From Aureliella helgolandensis (GTDB lineage Bacteria; Planctomycetota; Planctomycetia; Pirellulales; Pirellulaceae): a stretch of DNA of 64,000 nt. Below the pieces are notes generated by a model. It did no database searches and was not told the origin of the DNA. It saw only the letters and a list, made by a program, of their open reading frames with translations. Where the stretch lies: contig NZ_CP036298.1 of assembly GCF_007752135.1 (NCBI RefSeq), positions 7,432,501-7,496,500 of the forward strand, read 5' to 3'. Shown here piece after piece: positions 1 to 9,700 of the stretch. The position numbers were made by a program, and so were the translations under genes. Every line of letters starts with the position of its first letter. Position 1 is the first letter of the stretch.

Positions 1-284
1 CGGAACCCTAGACGATCACAACCACATCCTGAGTTGTGTCGGAAACGGGATTAAGACCCAAGACCGCCAAATCGATAGTCGAGCCACTAGCGATCATCTT
101 GAATCACGAAACGGCTGCTTAGTGAGTACGTTTCCGAGAGTTACTATCGGCGTGAAAATTACCGCAAATTCATCGGTTCCTTCGAATCTCCCATTCGTCG
201 GATTGTTAGAGTCATACGAATCCCACCGAGTTTAACGGTTGCGCAAGCCCCGCGGCCCCCCAACTGGCAAACCGTAAGAAATCC
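1..284. other. Intergenic region at window start
   Basis: This stretch lies downstream of ftsY, which is read on the minus strand and ends at 285. I see no convincing reading frame, tRNA or terminator hairpin in it. A neighbouring gene may begin outside the window. Confidence 0.5.
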
Positions 285-1277
285 TTAGTCTCGCCAATCG
301 AGTAGCGCTGTGGCAAACGCCTGCGGATCGAAGACTGCCAGGTCTTCCAGTTTTTCTCCTAGCCCAACCAATTTGACCGGCAAATCAAACTCTTGACGGA
401 TGGGGATAATCACGCCCCCTTTCGCAGACCCATCAATCTTGGCTAAGACGATTCCGGTACAACCTGCCGCAGCCGAGAAACCGCGCGCCTGACTGATCGC
501 ATTCTGCCCGGCAGTTGCGTCCAACACGAGCAGCACTTCATGCGGCGCTTCGGGAATATGCTTGGCAATCACGCGGCGAATCTTATCGAGTTCCTGCATG
601 AGATTGCTCTGCGTCTGCAACCGCCCGGCAGTATCGATAATGCACACATCGTAGTTTTCATCGCGTGCTTTCAGAGAAGCTTGGAAAGCAACGGTGCCAG
701 GATCCGCCCCCTGCTGTCCCTTGACGATATCGCATCCAATACGCTCCGACCAAACCGTTAGTTGTTCGACAGCTGCGGCGCGGAACGTATCCCCCGCCCC
801 CAACAGCACGCGGTGGCCTTCCTGGGTGAACTTGTAAGCCAACTTGGCGATTGACGTAGTTTTCCCGGAGCCGTTAACCCCCACCACCAAAATCACCGTC
901 GGCCCAGACTCCGCCAACTGGATGGCCGTCCCCCCTTGCTCCAGGGTCGTTTGAATTTCCTCCGAAATGGTTTGCAATACTTCCGCAAATTGGACTTTGC
1001 GAGCTCTGAAGTCGGCACCGATGCGATCGCGGATTTGCGTCGCCATCTTCCCCCCCATATCACTCTTCACCAATACGGCGAAGAGCTTCTTGAGGAATTC
1101 GTCGTTGACGAGTTCTCCGTCGCTCTTCCACAAATCGCGAATATCAGTGTTGAGAGCACGGCTGGTTTTCTCAAGCGCCGAACGGATGCTCCCCAAAATC
1201 CCGCCGCTGCCGGTCTCGCTAACGCCGTCCGCTTCTGAAGCACCGTCTCGCTTGTTCTTCTTATTCCAAAATGCCAT
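285..1277 (-). CDS. ftsY: Signal recognition particle receptor FtsY (SRP GTPase)
   Basis: FtsY is the membrane-associated GTPase that docks SRP-ribosome complexes at the translocon during co-translational insertion of membrane proteins. The 330-residue product has a short, charged N-terminal A region (residues 1-30), a helical N domain, and a G domain with the P-loop GVNGSGKTT at 133-141, the DTFRAAA segment near 162-168, DTAGR at 215-219 and AKIDGSAKGG at 279-288. The C-terminal GLGEKLEDL segment is typical of the family. The long acidic A domain of the E. coli protein is absent, as in many non-proteobacteria. ATG at 1277 is the natural start because the N-terminus MAFWNKK is FtsY-like. It stands alone on its strand, divergent from the miaE-like gene. 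Confidence 0.97.
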   Translation of the reverse strand: MAFWNKKNKRDGASEADGVSETGSGGILGSIRSALEKTSRALNTDIRDLWKSDGELVNDEFLKKLFAVLVKSDMGGKMATQIRDRIGADFRARKVQFAEVLQTISEEIQTTLEQGGTAIQLAESGPTVILVVGVNGSGKTTSIAKLAYKFTQEGHRVLLGAGDTFRAAAVEQLTVWSERIGCDIVKGQQGADPGTVAFQASLKARDENYDVCIIDTAGRLQTQSNLMQELDKIRRVIAKHIPEAPHEVLLVLDATAGQNAISQARGFSAAAGCTGIVLAKIDGSAKGGVIIPIRQEFDLPVKLVGLGEKLEDLAVFDPQAFATALLDWRD

Positions 1278-1516
1278 TAATTCAACTCACACGCTTCTTC
1301 ATAGTGTTCATCAGAAACCAGCCATACTTTACCATCAAACCACCATCCCGCCCCCTCCAACGGCTGAAGCCACCTAGGTTCCTGCGGGTTGTGCGATTCG
1401 ACGATGTCATTCTAGACCGCAACTCCAATGCATCGAGGGGGCCGGAGTCCTCCATCCCGACTTACACGGGATTGCAGAAAGCGGTTTAATAGGTGCCAAC
1501 CAGGAGCAGCCGTCCC

Positions 1517-2140
1517 ATGGCTCGCTTTTCCACACCTGTTTCCCTCCGTAATTCCGCGCGTTCCATGCTCAATTTACAAAGCACCTCCAGCTCCCGCTGG
1601 CTGGACCAAGTCGATTCCAGTCTGGAAGAAATCTTGATCGACCACGCGCATTGCGAGCACAAAGCGGCCGCTACCGCGATGAGCTTGATGGGAGGCTATA
1701 TTGAGAATCAAGAATTATGCCGCGAAATGACGCTGATCGTGGAAGAGGAATTGGAGCACTTCCATCTCGTTATCCAGCTTCTTAAGAAACGCGGGATTGC
1801 ATTCCAGCGGCAGCAGCCGGGCAACTACGGAAAGTCCCTGAAAGCCCTAGTCCGTCCCAACGAACCGCAGCGAGTGGTCGACCGCTTGCTGGTCGCTGGC
1901 ATTATTGAAGCGCGCAGCTGCGAACGATTCAACCTCCTGGCCGAACACGTCCAAGATGCGGAATTGGCAGAATTCTATCGCTCGCTATTCGAATCCGAAG
2001 CGCGACATCACACCACCTACGTGCGACTTGCGAAACAGTTCGCGGACGACGCCACCGTCAAGCAACGGCTGCGCGAGCTCGCCTCTCAAGAAGCAGAGAT
2101 CATCGCGCAGGGTAGCCCCCTACCTCGCATGCACAGTTAG
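1517..2140 (+). CDS. miaE: tRNA-(ms2io6A37) hydroxylase MiaE-like
   Basis: The product matches the MiaE family of ferritin-like di-iron enzymes, which hydroxylate the isopentenyl group of 2-methylthio-N6-isopentenyladenosine at tRNA position 37. The four-helix bundle carries the expected carboxylate/histidine pairs: DHAHCEHKAA in the first helix, EEELEHFH in the second, IIEARSCERFNLL in the third, and FESEARHHTTYV in the fourth. I chose ATG at 1517, giving 207 residues, because AGGAG lies at 1502-1506; an upstream GTG at 1493 in the same frame has no such signal. The stop lies 24 bases before mtnB, so the two genes may be cotranscribed. Whether this organism makes the ms2i6A substrate cannot be told from the window. 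Confidence 0.9.
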   Translation: MARFSTPVSLRNSARSMLNLQSTSSSRWLDQVDSSLEEILIDHAHCEHKAAATAMSLMGGYIENQELCREMTLIVEEELEHFHLVIQLLKKRGIAFQRQQPGNYGKSLKALVRPNEPQRVVDRLLVAGIIEARSCERFNLLAEHVQDAELAEFYRSLFESEARHHTTYVRLAKQFADDATVKQRLRELASQEAEIIAQGSPLPRMHS

Positions 2141-2164
2141 CCATTTTTCTACAAGATCATTACG

Positions 2165-2827
2165 ATGAGCATTTCTACTGAATCTGACTTTCCCGCCCAC
2201 TTGCAACCCTATGCTGAACAGATCGACGGGCTACGTGAAGTGGGGCGTGTATTCTGGGAGCGTGGCTGGAGTGTAGGCACCAGCAGCAACTACAGCGTCG
2301 TCGTCGATCGCAATCCGACCAAGATACTGGTTACCGCCAGCGGCAAGCATAAGGGGCGGTTGAGCCGCGCCGATTTCGTGCTTGTGGACAGCCACGGAGA
2401 GCCAATCCAAGCGGAGCAACCCAAGTCATCCGCCGAGACACTCCTACACTGCGTGGCCGCCGAGGACTCCAGTGTTGGGGCCATTCTGCACACCCACAGC
2501 GTCTGGTCCACCGTCCTCTCCGATCGCTTCTCGGCCCAGGGCGGCATCCTGCTCGAAGGCTATGAAATGCTCAAAGGACTCAGCGGTGTCACGACACACG
2601 AACATGCCGAATGGCTCCCCATCTTTGAGAACACCCAGCATATCCCAGACTTGGCTGCCAAGGTGAAAGCGGCCATGCAATCCCCCGAGCAACCACTAAC
2701 ACATGGTTACATCATACGCAAACATGGAATCTACACTTGGGGCCAAGATCTCGATGAGGCCTTCCGACAAATTGAGATCCTAGAATTCCTACTAGAGTGC
2801 GTGGCCCGCACCGGCGCCCTCTCTTAA
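2165..2827 (+). CDS. mtnB: Methylthioribulose-1-phosphate dehydratase MtnB
   Basis: MtnB is a class II aldolase-fold zinc enzyme that dehydrates 5-methylthioribulose-1-phosphate to the diketone in the methionine salvage pathway. The 220-residue product has the family features: GTSSNYS near residues 38-44, ASGKHKG at 58-64, the zinc ligand pair HTH at 109-111, the EGYEMLKG segment with the likely catalytic glutamate at 134, and the third histidine in RKHGIYTWG at 187. It follows the miaE-like gene by 24 bases. The next two salvage enzymes, MtnC and MtnD, are encoded together about 14 kb away, so the pathway is split over two loci. Related aldolases such as fuculose-phosphate aldolase are less likely given the KHKGRL and RKHGIYTWG signatures. 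Confidence 0.94.
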   Translation: MSISTESDFPAHLQPYAEQIDGLREVGRVFWERGWSVGTSSNYSVVVDRNPTKILVTASGKHKGRLSRADFVLVDSHGEPIQAEQPKSSAETLLHCVAAEDSSVGAILHTHSVWSTVLSDRFSAQGGILLEGYEMLKGLSGVTTHEHAEWLPIFENTQHIPDLAAKVKAAMQSPEQPLTHGYIIRKHGIYTWGQDLDEAFRQIEILEFLLECVARTGALS

Positions 2828-2852
2828 ACGCAAGCCGTCGCGAAACCATTCC

Positions 2853-2894
2853 TGGAAGTGTGATTCACGCAGCCAACGCAAGGTCACACTTCCA
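2853..2894. terminator. Candidate bidirectional terminator hairpin
   Basis: An 11-bp perfect inverted repeat, TGGAAGTGTGA at 2853-2863 and its complement at 2884-2894, separates mtnB from the convergent PEP-CTERM gene. The loop is 20 bases and there is no strong T-run, so the call rests on position and stem. Confidence 0.45.
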
Positions 2895-2940
2895 AGGATA
2901 TCTCGATTCTCTTTTGAATCCCTAGTGAGACACCCCTCGA

Positions 2941-3570
2941 CTAGGAGCGGCGACGACGCAGGAATCCACCACCTAGCAAAGCTGTCAGCAAAGTTAGGGA
3001 AGCTGGCTCTGGTACCGCCGTGACGGTGAGCAATCCAGATCTCGACGTAAGTTCAATCGCAGTATTATCCGGTCCCAGCAGGACCGAAAAGTGCTGGTTA
3101 CCGACGATGAAATCAGGATTCAGCAAAATCGTGTCCCCTGCCACCTTGCTGGAAATATCCAGCGTCAAAAAGACGGCGACTCCATTGGCAGAGACCGACG
3201 TAGATGGCGTGACACCAGGCAGATTCAAGATGGTTGCTCCGTTGGGAAACGGAACTGAGGCTGAAGCACTGGCGAGGGCAGGTGTGACCACGGTACCTAA
3301 ACTGGTATCGGTATCCCAGATCGTCTGATCTAAACTGAAACCGGTAATCAGCGCCGTCTCAGTTCCTCCCACGATTGTTCCTCCATCGTTAAGTCCGAAA
3401 CCCAACGTCATGCCATTGAGCGCATCGGTGCCCGCAATGTTGAGCCCAATGACAATTTCTTGAGTCCCCTCACTTACAAAGATATCTTCGGTCGAAAGCG
3501 TGAGCGCCGCGGATGCGACTGACGTCAACGCAGTAGAAATCAGTACGCCTAGTGCAAGTACTCGTAACAT
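2941..3570 (-). CDS. PEP-CTERM sorting-domain exported protein
   Basis: This is a 209-residue exported protein. It has a signal peptide (LRVLALGVLISTALTSVASA) and ends with the PEP-CTERM sorting signal: the VPEPAS motif, a hydrophobic stretch, and a terminal RRRR cluster. Exosortase systems recognise such tails and move the protein to the cell surface or extracellular matrix. The body is a beta-rich, Asp/Asn/Gly/Thr-containing domain resembling the cohesin-like or adhesin-like bodies of other PEP-CTERM proteins, but I cannot assign a function. I chose ATG at 3570 rather than TTG at 3576, because AGGAG precedes it by seven bases. No exosortase gene lies in the window. The gene converges on mtnB and lies 195 bases downstream of the giant surface-protein gene. 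Confidence 0.88.
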   Translation of the reverse strand: MLRVLALGVLISTALTSVASAALTLSTEDIFVSEGTQEIVIGLNIAGTDALNGMTLGFGLNDGGTIVGGTETALITGFSLDQTIWDTDTSLGTVVTPALASASASVPFPNGATILNLPGVTPSTSVSANGVAVFLTLDISSKVAGDTILLNPDFIVGNQHFSVLLGPDNTAIELTSRSGLLTVTAVPEPASLTLLTALLGGGFLRRRRS

Positions 3571-3764
3571 GATCAAACTCCTAGTTATTTAGTTAGTAAA
3601 CAATTTAGTACGCGAAAACTTGGTAAGAAAACCGTGGATGCAGGCCCTTAAGCCCTGCCTCCAACTCCCCTCCCAAGCAGGCACACCAACAGCGATGCAG
3701 ATGCTTTGAGAGGAGAGCCAGGGACGTGCAATGACAGGACGCACCAGCAAAGAGAGAGGAGGTG

Positions 3765-6700
3765 TTAAGCAAGTCCATCCCGTTCGAGTTCGGCGAAAAT
3801 GCTGTCGACGTTGGACTCATGTTGCTGGTCAGAATCCGAGTCTTCTTCTTCGGTTAGCTGTTGCGGGCCAACCATCACCCACATCTCTGCGGCGTCAACA
3901 CCGCTCTGAGTCTGGGAGTCTCCAACCGGAGCTCCAGTCGCAAGTGCATGAGCTGAAGAACAACTCTTCCCCACAAACTCAGGTTCTGAGGAAGGCGATT
4001 CTGTAGGTAAAGAGTTTGACTCGCCATCTACGGAGGGCACCCAACCGGCGACCAATGCGGACGTGGAAGCATCCGACACCGCAGGGGCAGCCGCGACAGG
4101 TGTTGCCGCACTACCAGCAGCAGTCGCTGCAATGTCGAGTAGCACCAACGATGTAAAGCCGGTGTAATGCCCCTGCGACAATCCGTAATCCACTACGTTC
4201 ACGGCGCGGTCGTGATTGAGATCGAATTTATTCTCGATGGCAGCTGGCACGAAGCCGGTAAAATTAACGCCAATCAATGCAGTGTCTTCCACGTTGACCG
4301 CAGTGCTACCGGATTGATTCCCCATCTCACCAATTTGATTGCCCCAGTAGTAGACCTTATCGGCAGACAACCCTGTATTGGGAGTTGCCAACAACGTCAC
4401 TTCCAGCCACTGGTTCTGAATGGCGTTATTGGGCCATACAATCCGCAGTCGATCCGAACCGTCCACTCCAGCTCCCGCCTGAACTTCGATGGAAGTGGGA
4501 ATCGGTGCCTCGGCCCAAGACGCAAGCGATTGATTGTTGCCGACGTGGAAGGAGAAATCGGCCACAGTCGGCGTACCGGCCAAGTTCGCAACATCCACGA
4601 TGACACCGTTAAGACCTCGGCTGTAGTTGGTATAGTTCGCGTATGTCGCGACTCCATCTCCAGGCTGGTAGGGCTGCTTATCCGGCGCGATTGCCTCAGT
4701 TCCGCTGTAGCTCGAGTCGTTGTAGAAGACGCTCGACCCCACGGCCTCAGCCGCAGTGGCATCTGCGGGAATGTAGTAAATTTCAAGTCGCGGTCGTTCC
4801 ACCAACAGCGGTGTTTCCGACGAACGAATTGCCCAACCATCGGTACCACTGGCCCAAGGCAAAATTGCCCAGCCATGGTTCTCCTTCTGGCCGGCAACCC
4901 ATTCGGTCACATCGGAGGTGACGTCAAACGTGTTGAAGCCGCCCAACACGTTGGGGTTTCGGCTGGAATTCCCAGCTACCGTGGACGGATTGAGCGCGGC
5001 TTCGACCCCATCGGGCGAGATGCCATCGACCAACGTATTCCATGTATCCGTGTCGGCCCATTCGGTTAGCATTGGGAAGAACTGACCACCGTCACCGGTC
5101 GCATTGCCGGAGGTGCTGCCCAGTGTCAAAACCGCAGTCACAATGGTCGACCCAGCGGGAATCCGCCCGATCGCGTTGCCGATAATATCGTCAAAACGGA
5201 GCAAGGTTTGCGTATCTGGGGATGGAGCATCGACAAACAGCGTCTCGACAGCCGATTTATCAGTATCGGCCTCCGCGTCGCGAAGCTCAGTATCGACGGT
5301 CGATTCGTAGCCGTCCACACCGTCTCGGAAGCTGGCCGACTGCATGCCCGCCGGTAGCCATTCGATTCGCAGCGTAGGACGCTGACTCGCGTCGCTGGCC
5401 TCCGAGGAACTAATTTGCCATCCATCCGTTCCGCCTTCCCATGGCAACAAGGCCCAGCCATGGTTGGCTTCTCCAGTCGCCCAAGCTCGCAGATCTTCGA
5501 GCACACTGATCGATCCGATTCCCGTACCCGAAGAACCGCTACCTGCTAATAGCCCAATCTGTGAATCGAACTCGGCTCGCGCTTCGACCCCATCAGCTTG
5601 AACACCATCTCCCGTGGAATTCCAAGTCGCGGCGTCCGCATCGAACGCACTTAGCAATCGATGCATCTGAGCCCCATCTCCCGAATTGGTCATGTTCAAG
5701 GAGAGCACTGCTGAGGTAATAATTGCACCGCTAGGGATCTGCCCAACCCCATCCCCGAAGATCTGGTCAAACCGCAGCAGGATTTGGCTATCATTGGTAG
5801 AGCCTTCATCATGCCAATCCACCCACAAATCGGTCGGCACAGGCGTGTCTGGAGTCGATTGCGACAATCGGATATCAGCCGCACCACTGTAGGCGCCATA
5901 GCCGTTGTCTAGACCTTGCCGGAGATCTCGAACTCGCACCAAGCCAAGTTCCAGCCCCTTGGTAGCAGGCCCCGAACTCTTGCCGTTTCCGTCCACCAGC
6001 TCGATATCAAAGGTCCGTGAACTCAGCGGAGTTGTCAGTTCATTGTTTGCGAAAGTGATCGCTCGCAAAACCGCCTGAGCTCCGCCCAGCGTCGCCTGCG
6101 CGTTGAAAGTCACGCCGAGCGGCCCGGCGGTTCCGTTTCCAGCCACGGTTCCAATGACCACCCCCTGAAAGCTCACTTCGTCCCCGCTAACAGTGACATC
6201 GGCTCCCGCAACCGAGCGAATTACCAGGAGGTCGGTTGCCAGACCTCCACCACTTTGGGTGACACTCAATACGGCACCATCTAAGAATGCAATTTCCCCA
6301 TCGCTAAGCACTCCAGCTGGATCAATGCTGACTGGAGTATCACCAAGTGCATAGTAGGTGGATCCACCGGATGCAATCACTGGCGTGGCCGCACCAGTGC
6401 CTGCAATGTTGAGTGTTACAGTCGCACTACTGGCCCCCCCGAACCCGTCTTCCATCGTGTAAGTGAAGGTGTCAACGACCGAATCTCCTGCATAGAGAGC
6501 GTCGAGTAGATTGCCTGGCGAGTAGACGATACTGCCGTCGGCGTTGACCGACAGACCAGCCCCCAAGGCACTCGTGACACTCGTTCCGGTCACTTTCAGA
6601 CCATCGGGAGTGGGCCGCCAAACCGGTTGCGAAGCACTATCAAACGGAACGAAGGTGAAACTGAAGGGAGTGTCTTGCAGTCCCATGCCAGGCTGATCAT

Positions 6701-9700
6701 GGGAACGAATCACAAACCCTCCCGCTCCATCGTCTTCGTAAGTAAGGTAGTTGTCTTCGACGTCTGCGTTGCCCTGAGTGGAAAGCAACAGAACGCCCGT
6801 GGCCGGGGACTGACCAGGAATGGTGAGGTTCCATTCATGGCCCCCGCTGACGACTTCCTGGCGCTGGAGCGTAAACTCCCCAACACCCAGAGTGACAGGA
6901 TTCACGGCGTCCGAAGTCGGGTCCACCACCGCGGCCACCAAATTCTCCGATTGTCGTGGCATATAAACGAAGGAGAAACCACCATCTTCGCTATCGGCAA
7001 AATCTTGTTGATTGTCCCGGACGGCTAATAGGTACCGATCCGTTCCAGCAATCGCTGATACCGAGATCACATTGTCGGCCTGCTCGTTGCCGATCGCCAA
7101 CAGAAACCCAGCGGTCGCCGAATCGGTAATCCCTGGGATAGTAATCTCATATCGGCCAACTGCCGTGCGAACCACATCGGTAGCCGCCAGCCCATTGCTG
7201 GCCAGCACGTTGCCGAGCGGGTCAACGTGACCTCCCGTCCAGTTGTCAGCAAAGCGGAAGTAGCTCAAACTCACACTTCCATCAGCAGCCGCATCGGCAC
7301 CGAATTGCCCGATCGCTAGCGACGTCCCACCAGTACCGTTTTCGAAGGCTTGCACCAATCGGAAATCGGTAGGTGTTCCTTCATCGTTCTGCGCGATGGT
7401 AGCCAATACGACTCCATCATTGCGGGAGATGGGAGTACTGCCATCGAGAAGCTCAACTTCGCCTAACCCGTTGCTACCCAAGGTAATTGAATTGGCACCC
7501 GTACCGGTTTGCGCAACGGACCAATTGCTCGAGCCATCCACCGAAAGGTTGGCTGACGCGATTCCGACTGGCACGCCATAGACGGCGGAAAAATCGGGGT
7601 CGGTGTCGTTGCCCAGAACCGTCAGCAACGCGTGGTTGGCATGGAACTCGTTCAGCCAGATCGTATCGTTGTTGGCGACGGGAGCTTGGTTCTCGCCGGT
7701 GACAGTCACCGTCACCGTTCCGGTGGTTGTCTGAGCCGGATTGCGATTATCCGAGAGCGTATAAGTGAAAACGTCTTCGATGGTTTGTCCCACTTCCAAT
7801 CCAGCAATTGCAGCTCCGCCGGTACTTGGGTTGTATCGGATGGTACCGTCGGCGTTGAGGCTGACCGTCGCTCCCAACGCGCTGGTTCCACTAACCGCTG
7901 AGACATCGAGATCGAGACCGGCCAAGCGTTCGAGCGGTTGATCAAAAGGCAGGAAGACGAAGTAGAAGTTCTCACTAGTCGCACCATATGCACCCGTGTT
8001 GAATGCTTCGATGCGGAATTGATCACCATCGGGAGTTGCCATAACCGCTTTCGGCGCGGGTACATCGGTAAACACGCCGGGAGGGTTTTGAACTTGAATT
8101 CCTTCGGCAGATATTGCAATCATGGCTCCGTCAGCTGGCGTATAGCCGGGCACGGTCAGCAGGGTGCCTCCGGCATTATCAACTGCAGTCACTCCTCCAT
8201 ACTGCTTTCCAAGTACAAAGCCCCCTGTCGCGTAGTGTCCGCCGATCAGATTGGGCGTATCCCCTGGGATATAGACGAAGCTCCAAGCTTGATCTTCTCC
8301 GCCATAGTTTCCACCGCCAGAGATATCGAGATCGCTGTCGACTTGCGCTACCAGCCATCCGCCGTTCACCCGAGGGCTGACCGACATAACGTTGTCATTG
8401 TTGGCGCCGCTCATCGCAAACAGCATGCCATCATCGAAGAAGGCTCCGTTGGAAGCCATGCCTGGCACCGTAATCTCCCACAACCCGGTCCCCAGCTTCG
8501 TAATGTTCGCTTGTGTAATGCCAACACCTCCCAGCAGCGTTCCATCGGCCGCCACGTGTCCGCTCGTCCATCCTTCCGCAAAGGGAAAGAAGCCGACACC
8601 TAAGGGAGAATTGCGTTCGCCGCCGGAGATCCCGGTATCGGTCGCAAAACCATAACTGCCGAATGCGTTGTAGGTATTTACGGTTTGATAGGGGCTCGTT
8701 CTATCCCGGACCGTGCCGAGAAAAACGCCTTCTGCCAAAGTCAAATCGGCTCCATCACGGCCAACTGCAACATCGCCCAGGTTGGCGGGACTCTGAATCG
8801 TCAAGGCACCTGGGGATGGTGAAGTCCCGACGACCGACCACAGCGTATCGCCATCGCCGGTTGCTGCAGCGTTTCCATCGATATTTGCCGCGGACACCGA
8901 GTATTCGGTCGTCTCTGGATGAAAATCGTTCTGACGCACTTCGATGTCAATTGAGGTCTGTTTATCCGTGACCGCTACATCGTCGACCGCTCGAGGCCCG
9001 TCATCTTGGGAGAAAACGGTTGCTCCAGCAGTGATCGAGGCGCTGGCTCCACTCCCATCGATCGCGGTAATCGTAAAGTAGGCAACGCCAAATCGATCGG
9101 GTGCAGGCCCCAGAGTCAGAGTCGTTCCCGCGATACTTCCCTCCAAGACTCCCCCTAATCCAGGATCAATCTGGTAGCTCAGCGTATCGCCGAGGTCCGC
9201 ATCCGCGAACAGACTCGCCAAATCGAAGGTGACCGCGGCATCGTCCTCGTTGAAGACTTGGGTTGCAATGGTTCCTTCGACTGTGGGCGCATCATTGGCC
9301 CCGACCCAGTTGACCGTTACCGTAGCGGTATTTGTCTCTGTTCCATCGGTAGCCGAATAGACAAAGGTATCGATGGCAGTCTGCCCTGCGCCCAATGCTT
9401 GGATGGCGCCAGCGGCATCGTAGTGGACCGTGCCATCTGCGTTCCAGGAAAGCGCTACACCTAGAGTGCTAACGCCACTGCTTGCATCTCCTGGAGCCCC
9501 CAGGTCGACGTGGCTCAGAGTCGAAGCGGGAGCTAACGCATTCTCAAATGGCACAAAGAGTACCGTAAAGTCATCATCGAGTGGATTGAGCGTATTGCCC
9601 TCCAACTGGCGGATTAGAAAGTCATCGCCATCGGCTTCGTAAGAAAAGTAGACATTCCCTGGTGCACCGCGCGTCGTATCCGCGGTCTCCATGATCAACA

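Noticed and set aside
3605-3820. 71-codon minus-strand frame after the giant gene
   Set aside because: It overlaps the 3' end of the giant gene in another frame, is Cys/Ser-rich and has no start signal.
4167-5069. Long plus-strand open frame opposite the giant protein gene
   Set aside because: It lies wholly antisense to the 2328-residue gene, whose frame encodes recognisable domains; the antisense product has no family-like features.
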